From Planctomycetota bacterium (GTDB taxonomy: Bacteria > Planctomycetota > UBA1135), in assembly GCA_002400895.1 (NCBI GenBank), contig NVRO01000187.1, positions 1 through 5,092 of the forward strand: a stretch of DNA of 5,092 bases. The letters are read 5' to 3'. Below the pieces are notes generated by a model. That model was not told the origin of the DNA, made no database searches, and saw nothing but the letters and a program-made list of their open reading frames with translations. Of this stretch, positions 1 through 5,092 are shown in pieces (position 1 is the stretch's first letter; every line of letters begins with the position of its first letter). The position numbers and the translations under genes are program-made.

Positions 1-2
1 AA

Positions 3-65
3 TTTGTAGGTGGCGCAGCATCTGTTGCCAATCACTTTGGCGTATCTCCACTTCTTATTGGTATG
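3..65 (+). pseudogene. Fragment of a Na+/Ca2+ exchanger-family (CaCA/YrbG-like) membrane protein
   Basis: Translated from base 3, this stretch contains ASVANHFGVSPLLIGM, preceded by a Val-Gly-Gly-Ala. This closely resembles the conserved segment just before the 'GTS(A/L)PE' signature of bacterial calcium/sodium antiporters, where the usual pattern is G-A-x-x-(I/L)-A-x-x-x-G-(I/V)-(S/P)-P-L-x-I-G-(M/L)-T. Right after the Met the sequence should continue with T-(I/V)-V and the GTSxPE motif. Instead it changes to unrelated residues, so the piece is cut on its 3' side at about position 65 and by the window edge on its 5' side. About 21 codons remain, far below the family's usual length of about 300 or more residues. 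It is best read as a stray fragment joined to foreign DNA. The family call is from motif resemblance only. Confidence 0.5.
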
Positions 66-186
66 CTCCGCTTTCGGCGAGTATGTGCCACAGCACCGCC
101 TGTTCCGCTTCCCGGCGTTCGGGGCGATCATCGGCTTCACGCTGGCGGTTACCACCTTCAGCCGCGGCGGCATTTTGCCGGCGTGA
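64..186 (+). pseudogene. C-terminal tail of an unidentified membrane protein
   Basis: In the frame ending at the TGA at 184-186, this GC-rich stretch (about 63-67% G+C by hand count) reads roughly 40 residues. An aromatic and basic segment (EYVPQHRLFRFPAF) is followed by a hydrophobic, membrane-helix-like run (GAIIGFTLAVTTF) and the end SRGGILPA. It looks like the last transmembrane helix of an integral membrane protein, but I do not recognise the family. The frame differs from that of the exchanger-like piece upstream and of the solute-binding piece downstream. The same frame meets a stop at 7-9, so a join near 60-67 is likely. The reverse strand is also open here, so strand and coding status are not certain. 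Confidence 0.3.
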
Positions 187-511
187 ATTTTTTTCAGCAC
201 CAAAGACATACGAAACAATGATTATGCTTTATAATAAAACTTTGTTTGAAGAAAATGGTTGGAGTATTCCAACAAATCTTACTGAGTATGAATCCTTAGC
301 TAAAGCTATCCAATCTAAAGGAATGCATGTTTTTTCTTATGGTTCAACTGGTTGGCAACCAACTCACGAACATATTGGAGGAATGTACCTTAACAGCTAT
401 GCAGGTCCTGATAATGTTTATAAGGCTCTAATAGGTGAAAAAAAATGGTCTGACATTACCGCTTCGCACATAACATGGGAAAAAGAATATATTGATTTGA
501 TTGCTGATGAA
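187..511 (+). pseudogene. Internal fragment of an extracellular solute-binding protein (family 1, sugar ABC transporter type)
   Basis: This AT-rich block (about 34% G+C by hand count, against about 60% on either side) reads continuously in the frame starting at base 2. It opens with SAPKTYETMIMLYNKTLFEE, followed by NGWSIPTNLTEYESLAKAI. In carbohydrate-binding lipoproteins of ABC importers the corresponding segment is P-x-x-x-x-x-x-x-x-YNKxLFxxxGxxxPxTxxE(L/Y)xxxAxxI, so the family call is fairly strong. The fragment then continues through a GSTGWQPTHEH segment to GEKKWSD at about 455. The last 19 codons or so (ITASHITWEKEYIDLIADE) stay AT-rich but I cannot place them in the family; they may be a further unrelated piece. 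There is no signal peptide, N-lobe start or C-terminus. About 108 codons remain of a protein usually 400 or more residues long. Composition and codon use suggest a low-GC Firmicute-like source, foreign to the downstream operon. Confidence 0.6.
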
Positions 512-889
512 GTCGCCGCCGCAAATGTGCCGGTGGTCCTGGCCGCAAGTGGTGACCACGGCTCAACCCACCCTGAACGGCGATTGGCCATTCGCTATCA
601 GGCATTGACTGACGCTGAAGTAACCGTTGCTCTGGCTTCCGGTGGGAGTGACGGAACCGCCGTCTCCATTTTGAGCCGCGCCGGCGACCTGGTTGCGGCC
701 GGACTTGACCCGCAAGTGGTGTGGGCCTCATTGACTTCAATCCCGGCAGAAATAGCGGGACTCGACGCCACCCATGGCGACCTCAAGGTTGGCGTCGCCG
801 CCGATCTGATTAACTTTCAAGGATCTGGCCCCTTCAATGCCAGTGCCACTTTCCGCGTTTTCCGCGCCGACTCCGGTTTTGACCGCTGA
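512..889 (+). CDS. Amidohydrolase-like protein A, C-terminal part only
   Basis: The last 125 residues of an amidohydrolase-superfamily protein (imidazolonepropionase-like group) are present; the N-terminal two thirds are replaced by foreign sequence. A strand (VPVVLAAS) is followed by GDHG and later by the beta-8-like segment VTVALASGG. The usual helix and 'GLDPxxxWASLTxxPAEIAGL' segment come next. The protein then closes with the beta-sandwich segment GDLKVGVAADLINFQG, matching the family's G-x-(L/I)-x-x-G-x-x-ADL(V/I) hallmark. The beta-8 strand normally ends (T/S)-D, where the Asp binds metal or activates water; here the residue is Gly. The stop shares its last base with the ATG of the next gene (TGATG, 887-891), so this is the upstream member of the same operon. 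Whether the missing part carries an intact HxH motif cannot be seen. Confidence 0.75.
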   Translation, partial: VAAANVPVVLAASGDHGSTHPERRLAIRYQALTDAEVTVALASGGSDGTAVSILSRAGDLVAAGLDPQVVWASLTSIPAEIAGLDATHGDLKVGVAADLINFQGSGPFNASATFRVFRADSGFDR

Positions 890-2025
890 TGTTGCTTTCT
901 CTCAGTTTTCTTGTCTTGCCGCTGCTCATAGATAGTGGTGAAGAACCAAGCGCCGGTTTGGTGGTTCTTCGTCCCGACGCCATCATCACCGCCAAGGGTG
1001 AGTTGGAGGTAGGCTCGGCGGTGCTCATGCGTGGCGATAAAGTTCTGGCGGTTGGCAAGAACATTCCGCTACCTCCCAACGCTACCGTGGTCGAGTTGGA
1101 AGGTGTGTTGTCACCCGGTCTGGTCGATGCTTTCACCATTGGTGGAGTGGAAATGCCGTACGAGGCTTCGCGGGCAATGACCCCGGATCTGCTGGTCCGG
1201 GATTGTCTGCGCGACGATGACGACATCTGGCAACATCGTCTTGCTGCCGGAGTTACCGCGAGTCATATTGTTGCCCAGCCGCTCGCGACTCTTGCCGGTG
1301 GTGCAGATGAGGGTGACCCGATTCACTTGCTCGCTGGTTGGAGTTTTGTTGCCGGTGATGCCAGCGAGCTGCTCGGAAAGTCGCGCCAGGTGGTCGGAGC
1401 TTTTTCCGGCCCGTTTGACAGCCGTGAGGGTGGCCCATCAGCGCTCCCCGGAGTGCTCGCCGGTCTGCGTTCCGAATTGCCACAAGTTGTCGGCTTGAGT
1501 GAACATGGTGTTGTCGCTTGGGTGGACAGCGCCGAAGTTGCAAAAGTTCTGCTGGCGATGTCCGCCAAGCATGGCTTTCAACTCAACTTTTTGTGTGCGG
1601 GTGACCCTGCCAGCTACGGTGGACAACTAATCGCCGGCAATGAGGTCTGTGGTTTCCCGGTTATGAATGAGGGCAATTTCAACTCCCGCACCCTCGAAAC
1701 CTGGCGTCGTTTGCATGCTGCCGGTGTTGAATTCGCTTTTGGCTCCGGTCTCGGTAACTCGTGGCAGAGTTCCGACGATTTGCGCCAGAGTGCGATTACC
1801 TTTGCCCGCGCCACCGGCGACATTGCTGCGGCAATGCGTGCGATAACTTCAAACGCCTCCGTGCTGGCCGGCTATGGCGACAAGGTCGGTGTCCTTAAAC
1901 CCGGTGCTCGTGCCGACCTGGTGTTGTGGAGCGCTCACCCGCTCGATGCCAGTGCTCATCCGAAAGCGGTGATGATAGGCGGCAACACCGTATGGTCTGC
2001 TGCCCCAGTGGAGATAAAGCAATGA
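889..2025 (+). CDS. Amidohydrolase-like protein B, metal-site-deficient, probably exported
   Basis: A complete 378-residue protein. The hydrophobic N-terminus (MLLSLSFLVLPLLI) resembles a signal or anchor sequence but has no basic n-region, so export is only likely. Residues about 22-75 form the N-terminal beta sandwich (AIITAKG, then VLMRGDKVLAVG, then the VVELEGVLSPGLVDA strand at 67-81). The barrel follows, with GVTASHIV at 121-128. The C-terminal VGVLKPGARADLVLWSAHPL (333-352) is typical of imidazolonepropionase-like amidohydrolases. The DAHxH metal motif reads DAFTI (F82, I84), and the beta-8 'A(I/L)xSD' reads AFGSG (G287). The strand where a His ligand is expected (FQLNFLCAGDP, 230-240) has none. 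At 378 residues it is shorter than its two complete neighbours, mostly in the middle of the barrel. The start is fixed by the 1-base TGATG overlap with gene A and by the signal-like N-terminus; no Shine-Dalgarno is visible, so coupled re-initiation is likely. Hydrolase activity by the usual mechanism is doubtful. Confidence 0.85.
   Translation: MLLSLSFLVLPLLIDSGEEPSAGLVVLRPDAIITAKGELEVGSAVLMRGDKVLAVGKNIPLPPNATVVELEGVLSPGLVDAFTIGGVEMPYEASRAMTPDLLVRDCLRDDDDIWQHRLAAGVTASHIVAQPLATLAGGADEGDPIHLLAGWSFVAGDASELLGKSRQVVGAFSGPFDSREGGPSALPGVLAGLRSELPQVVGLSEHGVVAWVDSAEVAKVLLAMSAKHGFQLNFLCAGDPASYGGQLIAGNEVCGFPVMNEGNFNSRTLETWRRLHAAGVEFAFGSGLGNSWQSSDDLRQSAITFARATGDIAAAMRAITSNASVLAGYGDKVGVLKPGARADLVLWSAHPLDASAHPKAVMIGGNTVWSAAPVEIKQ
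2010..2013 (+). promoter_or_regulatory. Ribosome binding site of gene C
   Basis: GGAG lies 8 bases before the ATG at 2022, inside the end of gene B. It supports the start at 2022 over an in-frame ATG at 1926, which would add 32 residues of polar sequence ahead of the signal peptide. Confidence 0.6.
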
Positions 2026-3443
2026 TTCTTGCCCCGATTGCCCTTGCCTTGCTGACCTTTGCTCAAAGCGAGCAACTGACCATCGCCGCCGACTTGTTGC
2101 ACGACGGAAACGGCAGCATTATCCATAACGCCATTGTGGTGGTGGAAGACGGTCGCATCCTTTCCGTAAGTGTTGGTTCTGCTCCCAAGGGTGCGTTGCA
2201 CCTGGACGGGGCGGTCATCACTCCCGGATTGGTCGATGCCTTTTCCTACATGGGGGTGCATGCAGCCACCGCCGAGCAGCGCAGTGAAAGTACTCCCGCC
2301 GCAAGATTGGCCGAGGTCGCCGACCTTGATTCACCCGCTTTTGGTCGCGCTTTGGGCGAAGGTGTGACTGCCGCCTTCATCACCCCGGATTCGCTCAATG
2401 TGATTGGCGGACTTGGCACCATGGTCAAGACCTGGGGTGGTCAGCCATCCGATTTGTTCGCTGCTGCCGATACCGCGGCGCGGGTCATTCCCGGCAGTGA
2501 AGCATTGAAGGTATCGCTTGGTCGGGACCCGAGTGTTTCCAACCATGCACCCTGGGGGCAGCCGAATGACATTAATACGCGTCGCCCGACTACCAGGATG
2601 GGGGTGACCTGGATTCTGCGCCGGGAGTTTCACCGTGCCTTGGCTTATCGCCAAGCTGGTGGTAGTGGCGATGCCGAACTCGACGTCCTGGTCGACGCGC
2701 TCGAAGGTCGGATTACAGTTCGGGTGCAGGCGCGCCGCGCCCATGATGTGCAGACCGCTTTGCGTTTTCGGGATGAGTTTCAAATTCCCTACCTGGTAAT
2801 CGAGGAAGCGACCGAAGCGCACATTGCCGCCGAGTTACTGCTTGACCCGGGCGTTGCCGTGGCTCTCGGGCCGGCTTGGGATATTCGCCAACGTGCGGTC
2901 AGCACCGGACCCAGTCTGGAAGAATTGCGCGCCGCTACATTTCCTCCGCCGGTGTGTTGCGAGCACGAACACCTCGAAGAAGACCGGGAAGGCACAGGCT
3001 TGTACCAGTTGAGTGATGCCGGTCGCGACTTGTTGCTGCTCGCTGCTGGTGAAGCAGCTACTTCAGCTGCTACCGGCATGCGCTTTGGGCGCGCCGGTTC
3101 GAGTGGACGCACCACTCCAGCCAACCCGCATCTTTTGTCCTCCGCCGGGGTAATTGTCGCCTTTGGCGGGGCCGAAGTCCATGACTACCCGGCAACTGAA
3201 TCCAGCGTGATTCACCAGGCGCGCCTGGCAGTGCGCTGGGGTATGGATCCGGCCCAGGCAATCAAGGCCTGCACTTCGATTGCCGCTCGTATTTGCGGAG
3301 TCGGTGACCATCTCGGTTCGATTGAAGCTGGCAAGTCTGCCGACTTGGTGCTTTGGTCCGGCGACCCGCTCGCCGCCGATTCCAACCCAATCCTCGTCAT
3401 TGTTGATGGCCGCGTCGCGGTCGACCACCGCTCCGTTAAGTGA
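2022..3443 (+). CDS. Amidohydrolase-like protein C, all canonical metal ligands replaced, exported
   Basis: A 473-residue protein with signal peptide MILAPIALALLTFAQS, also lacking a basic n-region. This start gives a 4-base ATGA overlap with gene B and has GGAG 8 bases upstream. The domain order is that of the imidazolonepropionase/adenine-deaminase-like branch: N-terminal sandwich (IVVVEDGRILSV), TPGLVDA at 67-73, EGVTAAFITP at 113-122, the loop NVIGGLGTMVKTWG at 126-139, VRVQARRAHDVQTALRF at 233-249, LVIEEATEAH at 258-267, ALGP at 281-284, and the beta-8 strand at 376-386. It ends with GSIEAGKSADLVLWSGDPL at 432-450. In active relatives these strands read DAHxH, (V/I)HAHRADDI, (I/V)EHxTE and A(I/V)xTD. 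Here the metal-binding or catalytic positions are F74/Y76, Q236/R238, E262 and A384, while the scaffold around them is well kept. K136 of the IGGxGxxxK loop remains. A Cys-Cys-Glu-His-Glu-His patch sits at 312-317. Canonical hydrolysis is unlikely; a binding or structural role is possible. Confidence 0.88.
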   Translation: MILAPIALALLTFAQSEQLTIAADLLHDGNGSIIHNAIVVVEDGRILSVSVGSAPKGALHLDGAVITPGLVDAFSYMGVHAATAEQRSESTPAARLAEVADLDSPAFGRALGEGVTAAFITPDSLNVIGGLGTMVKTWGGQPSDLFAAADTAARVIPGSEALKVSLGRDPSVSNHAPWGQPNDINTRRPTTRMGVTWILRREFHRALAYRQAGGSGDAELDVLVDALEGRITVRVQARRAHDVQTALRFRDEFQIPYLVIEEATEAHIAAELLLDPGVAVALGPAWDIRQRAVSTGPSLEELRAATFPPPVCCEHEHLEEDREGTGLYQLSDAGRDLLLLAAGEAATSAATGMRFGRAGSSGRTTPANPHLLSSAGVIVAFGGAEVHDYPATESSVIHQARLAVRWGMDPAQAIKACTSIAARICGVGDHLGSIEAGKSADLVLWSGDPLAADSNPILVIVDGRVAVDHRSVK

Positions 3444-4798
3444 ATCATCTGACCATGCGCATTCTCACTACATTTTCCGCTCTCCTTCTTCTCTGCGTCG
3501 GCTTGACCGCGCAGGAATCCGTCGCCCTTCGGGTCGGCACATTAATCACCAACGATGGCAAAGTGCTCGAAGATGCCACCGTATTGGTGGAAAATGGTCG
3601 CATCACCCAGGTCGGCAATGATATTGACTTGCCCTTTGATGTGCTGTTGCGCGAGTTCCCCGACGCCACCTTGTTCCCCGGATTTTGCGAGGCACATACC
3701 AGTAGCGGCACCGATCGTGCCAACGAGAACGTGCCAATCGCGCCATTTCTTGACGTTAAGGATTCGATCGATCCGGTTGCCTTTTTCTATGAAGATGAGT
3801 TGCGTGGAGGCACCGTTGCCATCGGCGTAATCCCCGGTAACAACTGCGTGATTGGCGGTCGCGGCCGGGTTGTTGCTCCCCACGGGATGACCGTCGAGGC
3901 GATGACGGTGTCCGCTCAGATGGGCATGAAAGTAGCCTTTGGTCCGAAGCGGCGTTGGAGTCGCGCTGCCCAATTGGCCGAACTACGCGATGCCGTTGCC
4001 ACGCTGGAACTGAAGCTGGAGCAAAAGGGCCAGGCTCTGCTCGATGGTGGTGCGCGCGATGAAGAACTTCGTGCCGCAGGCGACGATATCAAGGACAAAT
4101 CGGACGATGGTGATGGAGTCGACAATCGTCCCGGGTTTGTGACCTTCGGCGAAGACTACCCCGGCAAGGCTTTGATTAGTGAGGAAGATGTCAGTGAAAC
4201 CGACCGCGACATGGTCAAGTTGCTGAATGGTGATTATCGTTTATGGGTATACGCGCCTACAGCTACCGATATCGATCACGCCATCAGTTGGCTGGCGAAG
4301 TGGGAGTTGACCGATCAAACTGTCTTTGTGGTTACGGCCCCGGCATGGCGTGGCGCTGAAATGTTGCAAGAGACCGGTCGCCCGGTGGTCCTGAGCGGGT
4401 CGCTTTGGGATATCAACATTGACCCGGTAACCCTTGAGGAAGAGCGAATCTTTGCACCGGTCAAATTGTTGGAAGCCGGCGTTGCGGTTGCCATCGGCTC
4501 CAATAAATCGAGGCTTGGCCCGGATCGTCTTTCCTACCAGGCGGCAACCTGCATCCGCGAAGGGATGTCCCGTTCCGAGGCGATGGCTGCCGTCACTACC
4601 GCAGCAGCCCGCGCCTGGGGTTTGGAACAACAAGTTGGAAAAATCGCCCCCGGCTTTGACGGCAGCTTCGTCCTTCTCAATGGTGACCCTCTTGCCCAAA
4701 CCAGCAAAGTGCTAGGGGTGTGGGTGCGGGGTGCTCGGGTTTATGACCGTGCCACCGACGAGCGTCTGCAGCGGCTACTGGAGGGTGGTCTCAAGTGA
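3440..4798 (+). CDS. Amidohydrolase-like protein D, divergent active site, with coiled/acidic insert, exported
   Basis: A 452-residue protein if it starts at the GTG at 3440, which gives a GTGA overlap with gene C like the next junction. The in-frame ATG at 3455 gives 447 residues and the clean signal peptide MRILTTFSALLLLCVGLTAQ; neither start has a clear Shine-Dalgarno. Visible parts are the N-terminal sandwich (ATVLVENGRITQVG, 46-59), FPGFCEAHTSSG at 79-90, GGTVAIGVIPG at 123-133, and the loop CVIGGRGRVVAPHG at 136-149. A helical, charged stretch lies at about 174-200, followed by an Asp-rich stretch at 206-228. The barrel resumes with WVYAPTATDIDHAI at 269-282 and VAVAIGSNKSRLG at 348-360. 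The end VGKIAPGFDGSFVLLNGDPL at 399-418 has the usual ADLV altered to GSFV. The HxH motif keeps only H86 (S88 replaces the second His), the HAH strand reads YAP (271-273), the loop Lys is A146, and the beta-8 Asp is N355. Like B and C it is probably not a canonical metallohydrolase. Confidence 0.87.
   Translation: MNHLTMRILTTFSALLLLCVGLTAQESVALRVGTLITNDGKVLEDATVLVENGRITQVGNDIDLPFDVLLREFPDATLFPGFCEAHTSSGTDRANENVPIAPFLDVKDSIDPVAFFYEDELRGGTVAIGVIPGNNCVIGGRGRVVAPHGMTVEAMTVSAQMGMKVAFGPKRRWSRAAQLAELRDAVATLELKLEQKGQALLDGGARDEELRAAGDDIKDKSDDGDGVDNRPGFVTFGEDYPGKALISEEDVSETDRDMVKLLNGDYRLWVYAPTATDIDHAISWLAKWELTDQTVFVVTAPAWRGAEMLQETGRPVVLSGSLWDINIDPVTLEEERIFAPVKLLEAGVAVAIGSNKSRLGPDRLSYQAATCIREGMSRSEAMAAVTTAAARAWGLEQQVGKIAPGFDGSFVLLNGDPLAQTSKVLGVWVRGARVYDRATDERLQRLLEGGLK
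4780..4785 (+). promoter_or_regulatory. Ribosome binding site of gene E
   Basis: GGAGGG lies 9 bases before the GTG at 4795, within the last codons of gene D. It is the strongest Shine-Dalgarno in the window and decides the GTG start of gene E, which has no ATG start near its signal sequence. Confidence 0.65.
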
Positions 4799-5092
4799 AG
4801 TATTTTCTGATTGGAATACTGGCCTTGCTTGGCGCGGGTGCGGCGCTGTTGGTGGGGGGGCCGGAACGGGATCTTGATGCAAGAGCACGTTTGCCGCAAA
4901 CCGCACCTGCTGCGCAGATGGCGTACCACGCCGCCCATATTTTCACCAAGCCCGATGCCGCTCCGGCCAAGGATGCCTGGCTGTTGGTTGCCAATGGCAA
5001 GGTCACCGGTTTGGCCTTGACTGCCGATGAGTTGCCACCGTTGATTGAAGTGGTTGAACTTGGTGAGCAGGTCATCGTGCCGGGATTGGTTG
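4795..5092 (+). CDS. Amidohydrolase-like protein E, N-terminal part, runs off the window
   Basis: A GTG start overlaps the stop of gene D (GTGA, 4795-4798) and has GGAGGG at the right distance. The first 99 codons are seen with no stop before the window edge. The N-terminus MKYFLIGILALLGAGAALLV has a basic residue and a hydrophobic core, so it is a signal peptide or membrane anchor. A linker (PERDLDARARLPQ) follows. The family's N-terminal beta sandwich comes next: a strand equivalent to 'xAxxIxT' (YHAAHIFT), WLLVANGKVTGLAL, and then VVELGEQVIVPGLV at the window's last bases. This is exactly where the barrel starts in the other genes (PGLVDA), so the next residues would show whether an HxH motif is present. 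A run of seven G at 4854-4860 could hide an indel, but signal peptide and sandwich are in the same frame on either side, so the count seems right. It is the fifth consecutive member of the operon. Confidence 0.8.
   Translation, partial: MKYFLIGILALLGAGAALLVGGPERDLDARARLPQTAPAAQMAYHAAHIFTKPDAAPAKDAWLLVANGKVTGLALTADELPPLIEVVELGEQVIVPGLV

Larger units (their letters stand above)
2..889 (+). other. Composite open frame spanning foreign fragments and the amidohydrolase C-terminus
   Basis: The frame starting at base 2 has no stop until the TGA at 887-889. A gene caller would therefore report one protein, with possible ATG starts at 83 or 221. I do not accept it as a single gene. Its first 60 codons are an out-of-frame reading of the exchanger-like and membrane-tail pieces. 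Codons from about 187 to 455 encode part of a solute-binding protein. Only from about 512 does it encode amidohydrolase sequence matching the downstream genes in composition and motifs. No known domain architecture places the middle of a sugar-binding protein before the last third of an amidohydrolase. Confidence 0.6.

Noticed and set aside
168..194. CGGCA-TTT-TGCCG hairpin followed by seven T as a possible rho-independent terminator.
   Set aside because: The stem is only 5 bp inside a coding tail, the T-run starts 7 bases after the stem, and the T-run probably belongs to the AT-rich fragment on the other side of a chimeric join.
187..511. AT-rich island as a genuine horizontally acquired insertion or mobile element.
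   Set aside because: No terminal repeats, target duplications, integrase or transposase are present, and the piece is truncated at both ends and joined to other truncated pieces; a chimera is simpler.
83..889. A single 268-residue protein starting at the ATG at 83.
   Set aside because: Its first 35 codons are an out-of-frame reading of a different fragment, and it joins a low-GC solute-binding piece to a high-GC amidohydrolase; this is a chimeric frame, not a gene.
1926..2021. N-terminal extension of gene C from an ATG at 1926.
   Set aside because: It would overlap gene B by 100 bases and place polar residues before the hydrophobic signal sequence. The ATG at 2022 has a GGAG 8 bases upstream and a standard ATGA overlap.
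456..4699. Many minus-strand open frames of 60-160 codons across the operon.
   Set aside because: They lie opposite well-supported plus-strand genes, have no recognisable domains and show the Arg/Pro/Ser-rich composition of antisense shadows in GC-rich DNA.
4854..4860. Seven-G homopolymer as a phase-variation tract in gene E.
   Set aside because: It is short, lies in Val-Gly-Gly-Pro coding context, and signal peptide and following domain are in the same frame; there is no evidence of length variation.

Overview
The window is the coding-dense end of a contig, probably from an uncultured Gram-negative bacterium. From about position 512 onward the DNA is roughly 60% G+C, all on the plus strand. 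It holds a head-to-tail series of five amidohydrolase-family (imidazolonepropionase-like) genes with essentially no intergenic space. Signal-peptide-like N-termini and tandem secreted amidohydrolase paralogs recall Planctomycetota or similar groups, but that assignment is weak and rests on general resemblance only.

Region 1 (1-511) does not belong with the rest. It is a patchwork of short, truncated coding pieces in different frames and with different base composition. First comes a Na+/Ca2+-exchanger-like piece (3-65). Next is a 63-67% G+C tail of an unidentified membrane protein ending at a stop at 184-186. Then comes a roughly 34% G+C piece of an extracellular sugar-type solute-binding protein (about 187-455, possibly to 511). 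These pieces happen to leave one frame open from base 2 to 889, so an automatic annotation would report a fused protein. I read this as an assembly or amplification chimera, not a real gene.

Region 2 (512-5092) is the operon. It contains the C-terminal part of amidohydrolase-like gene A (to 889), complete gene B (889-2025), complete gene C (2022-3443), complete gene D (3440-4798) and the beginning of gene E (4795 to the window edge). Consecutive genes overlap by 1 or 4 bases (TGATG, ATGA, GTGA, GTGA), which implies one transcript and translational coupling. Genes C and E have Shine-Dalgarno-like sequences that fix their starts.

The most interesting point is that every metal-site segment visible in genes A-D is degenerate. 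The HxH motif after the PGLVDA strand reads FxI, FxY or HxS. The later histidines are replaced where they can be aligned, and the beta-8 aspartate is replaced by Gly, Ala or Asn. The non-catalytic hallmarks of the fold remain: the N-terminal beta sandwich, PGLVDA, GVT, the IGG loop and the C-terminal GxxxxGxxADLVLW segment. The operon therefore appears to encode a set of co-translated, probably exported amidohydrolase-fold proteins that have lost the canonical metal centre. They may be subunits of a hetero-oligomer, with any active subunit being gene E or the missing part of gene A. This is inference from motif inspection by eye; no search or alignment was run.
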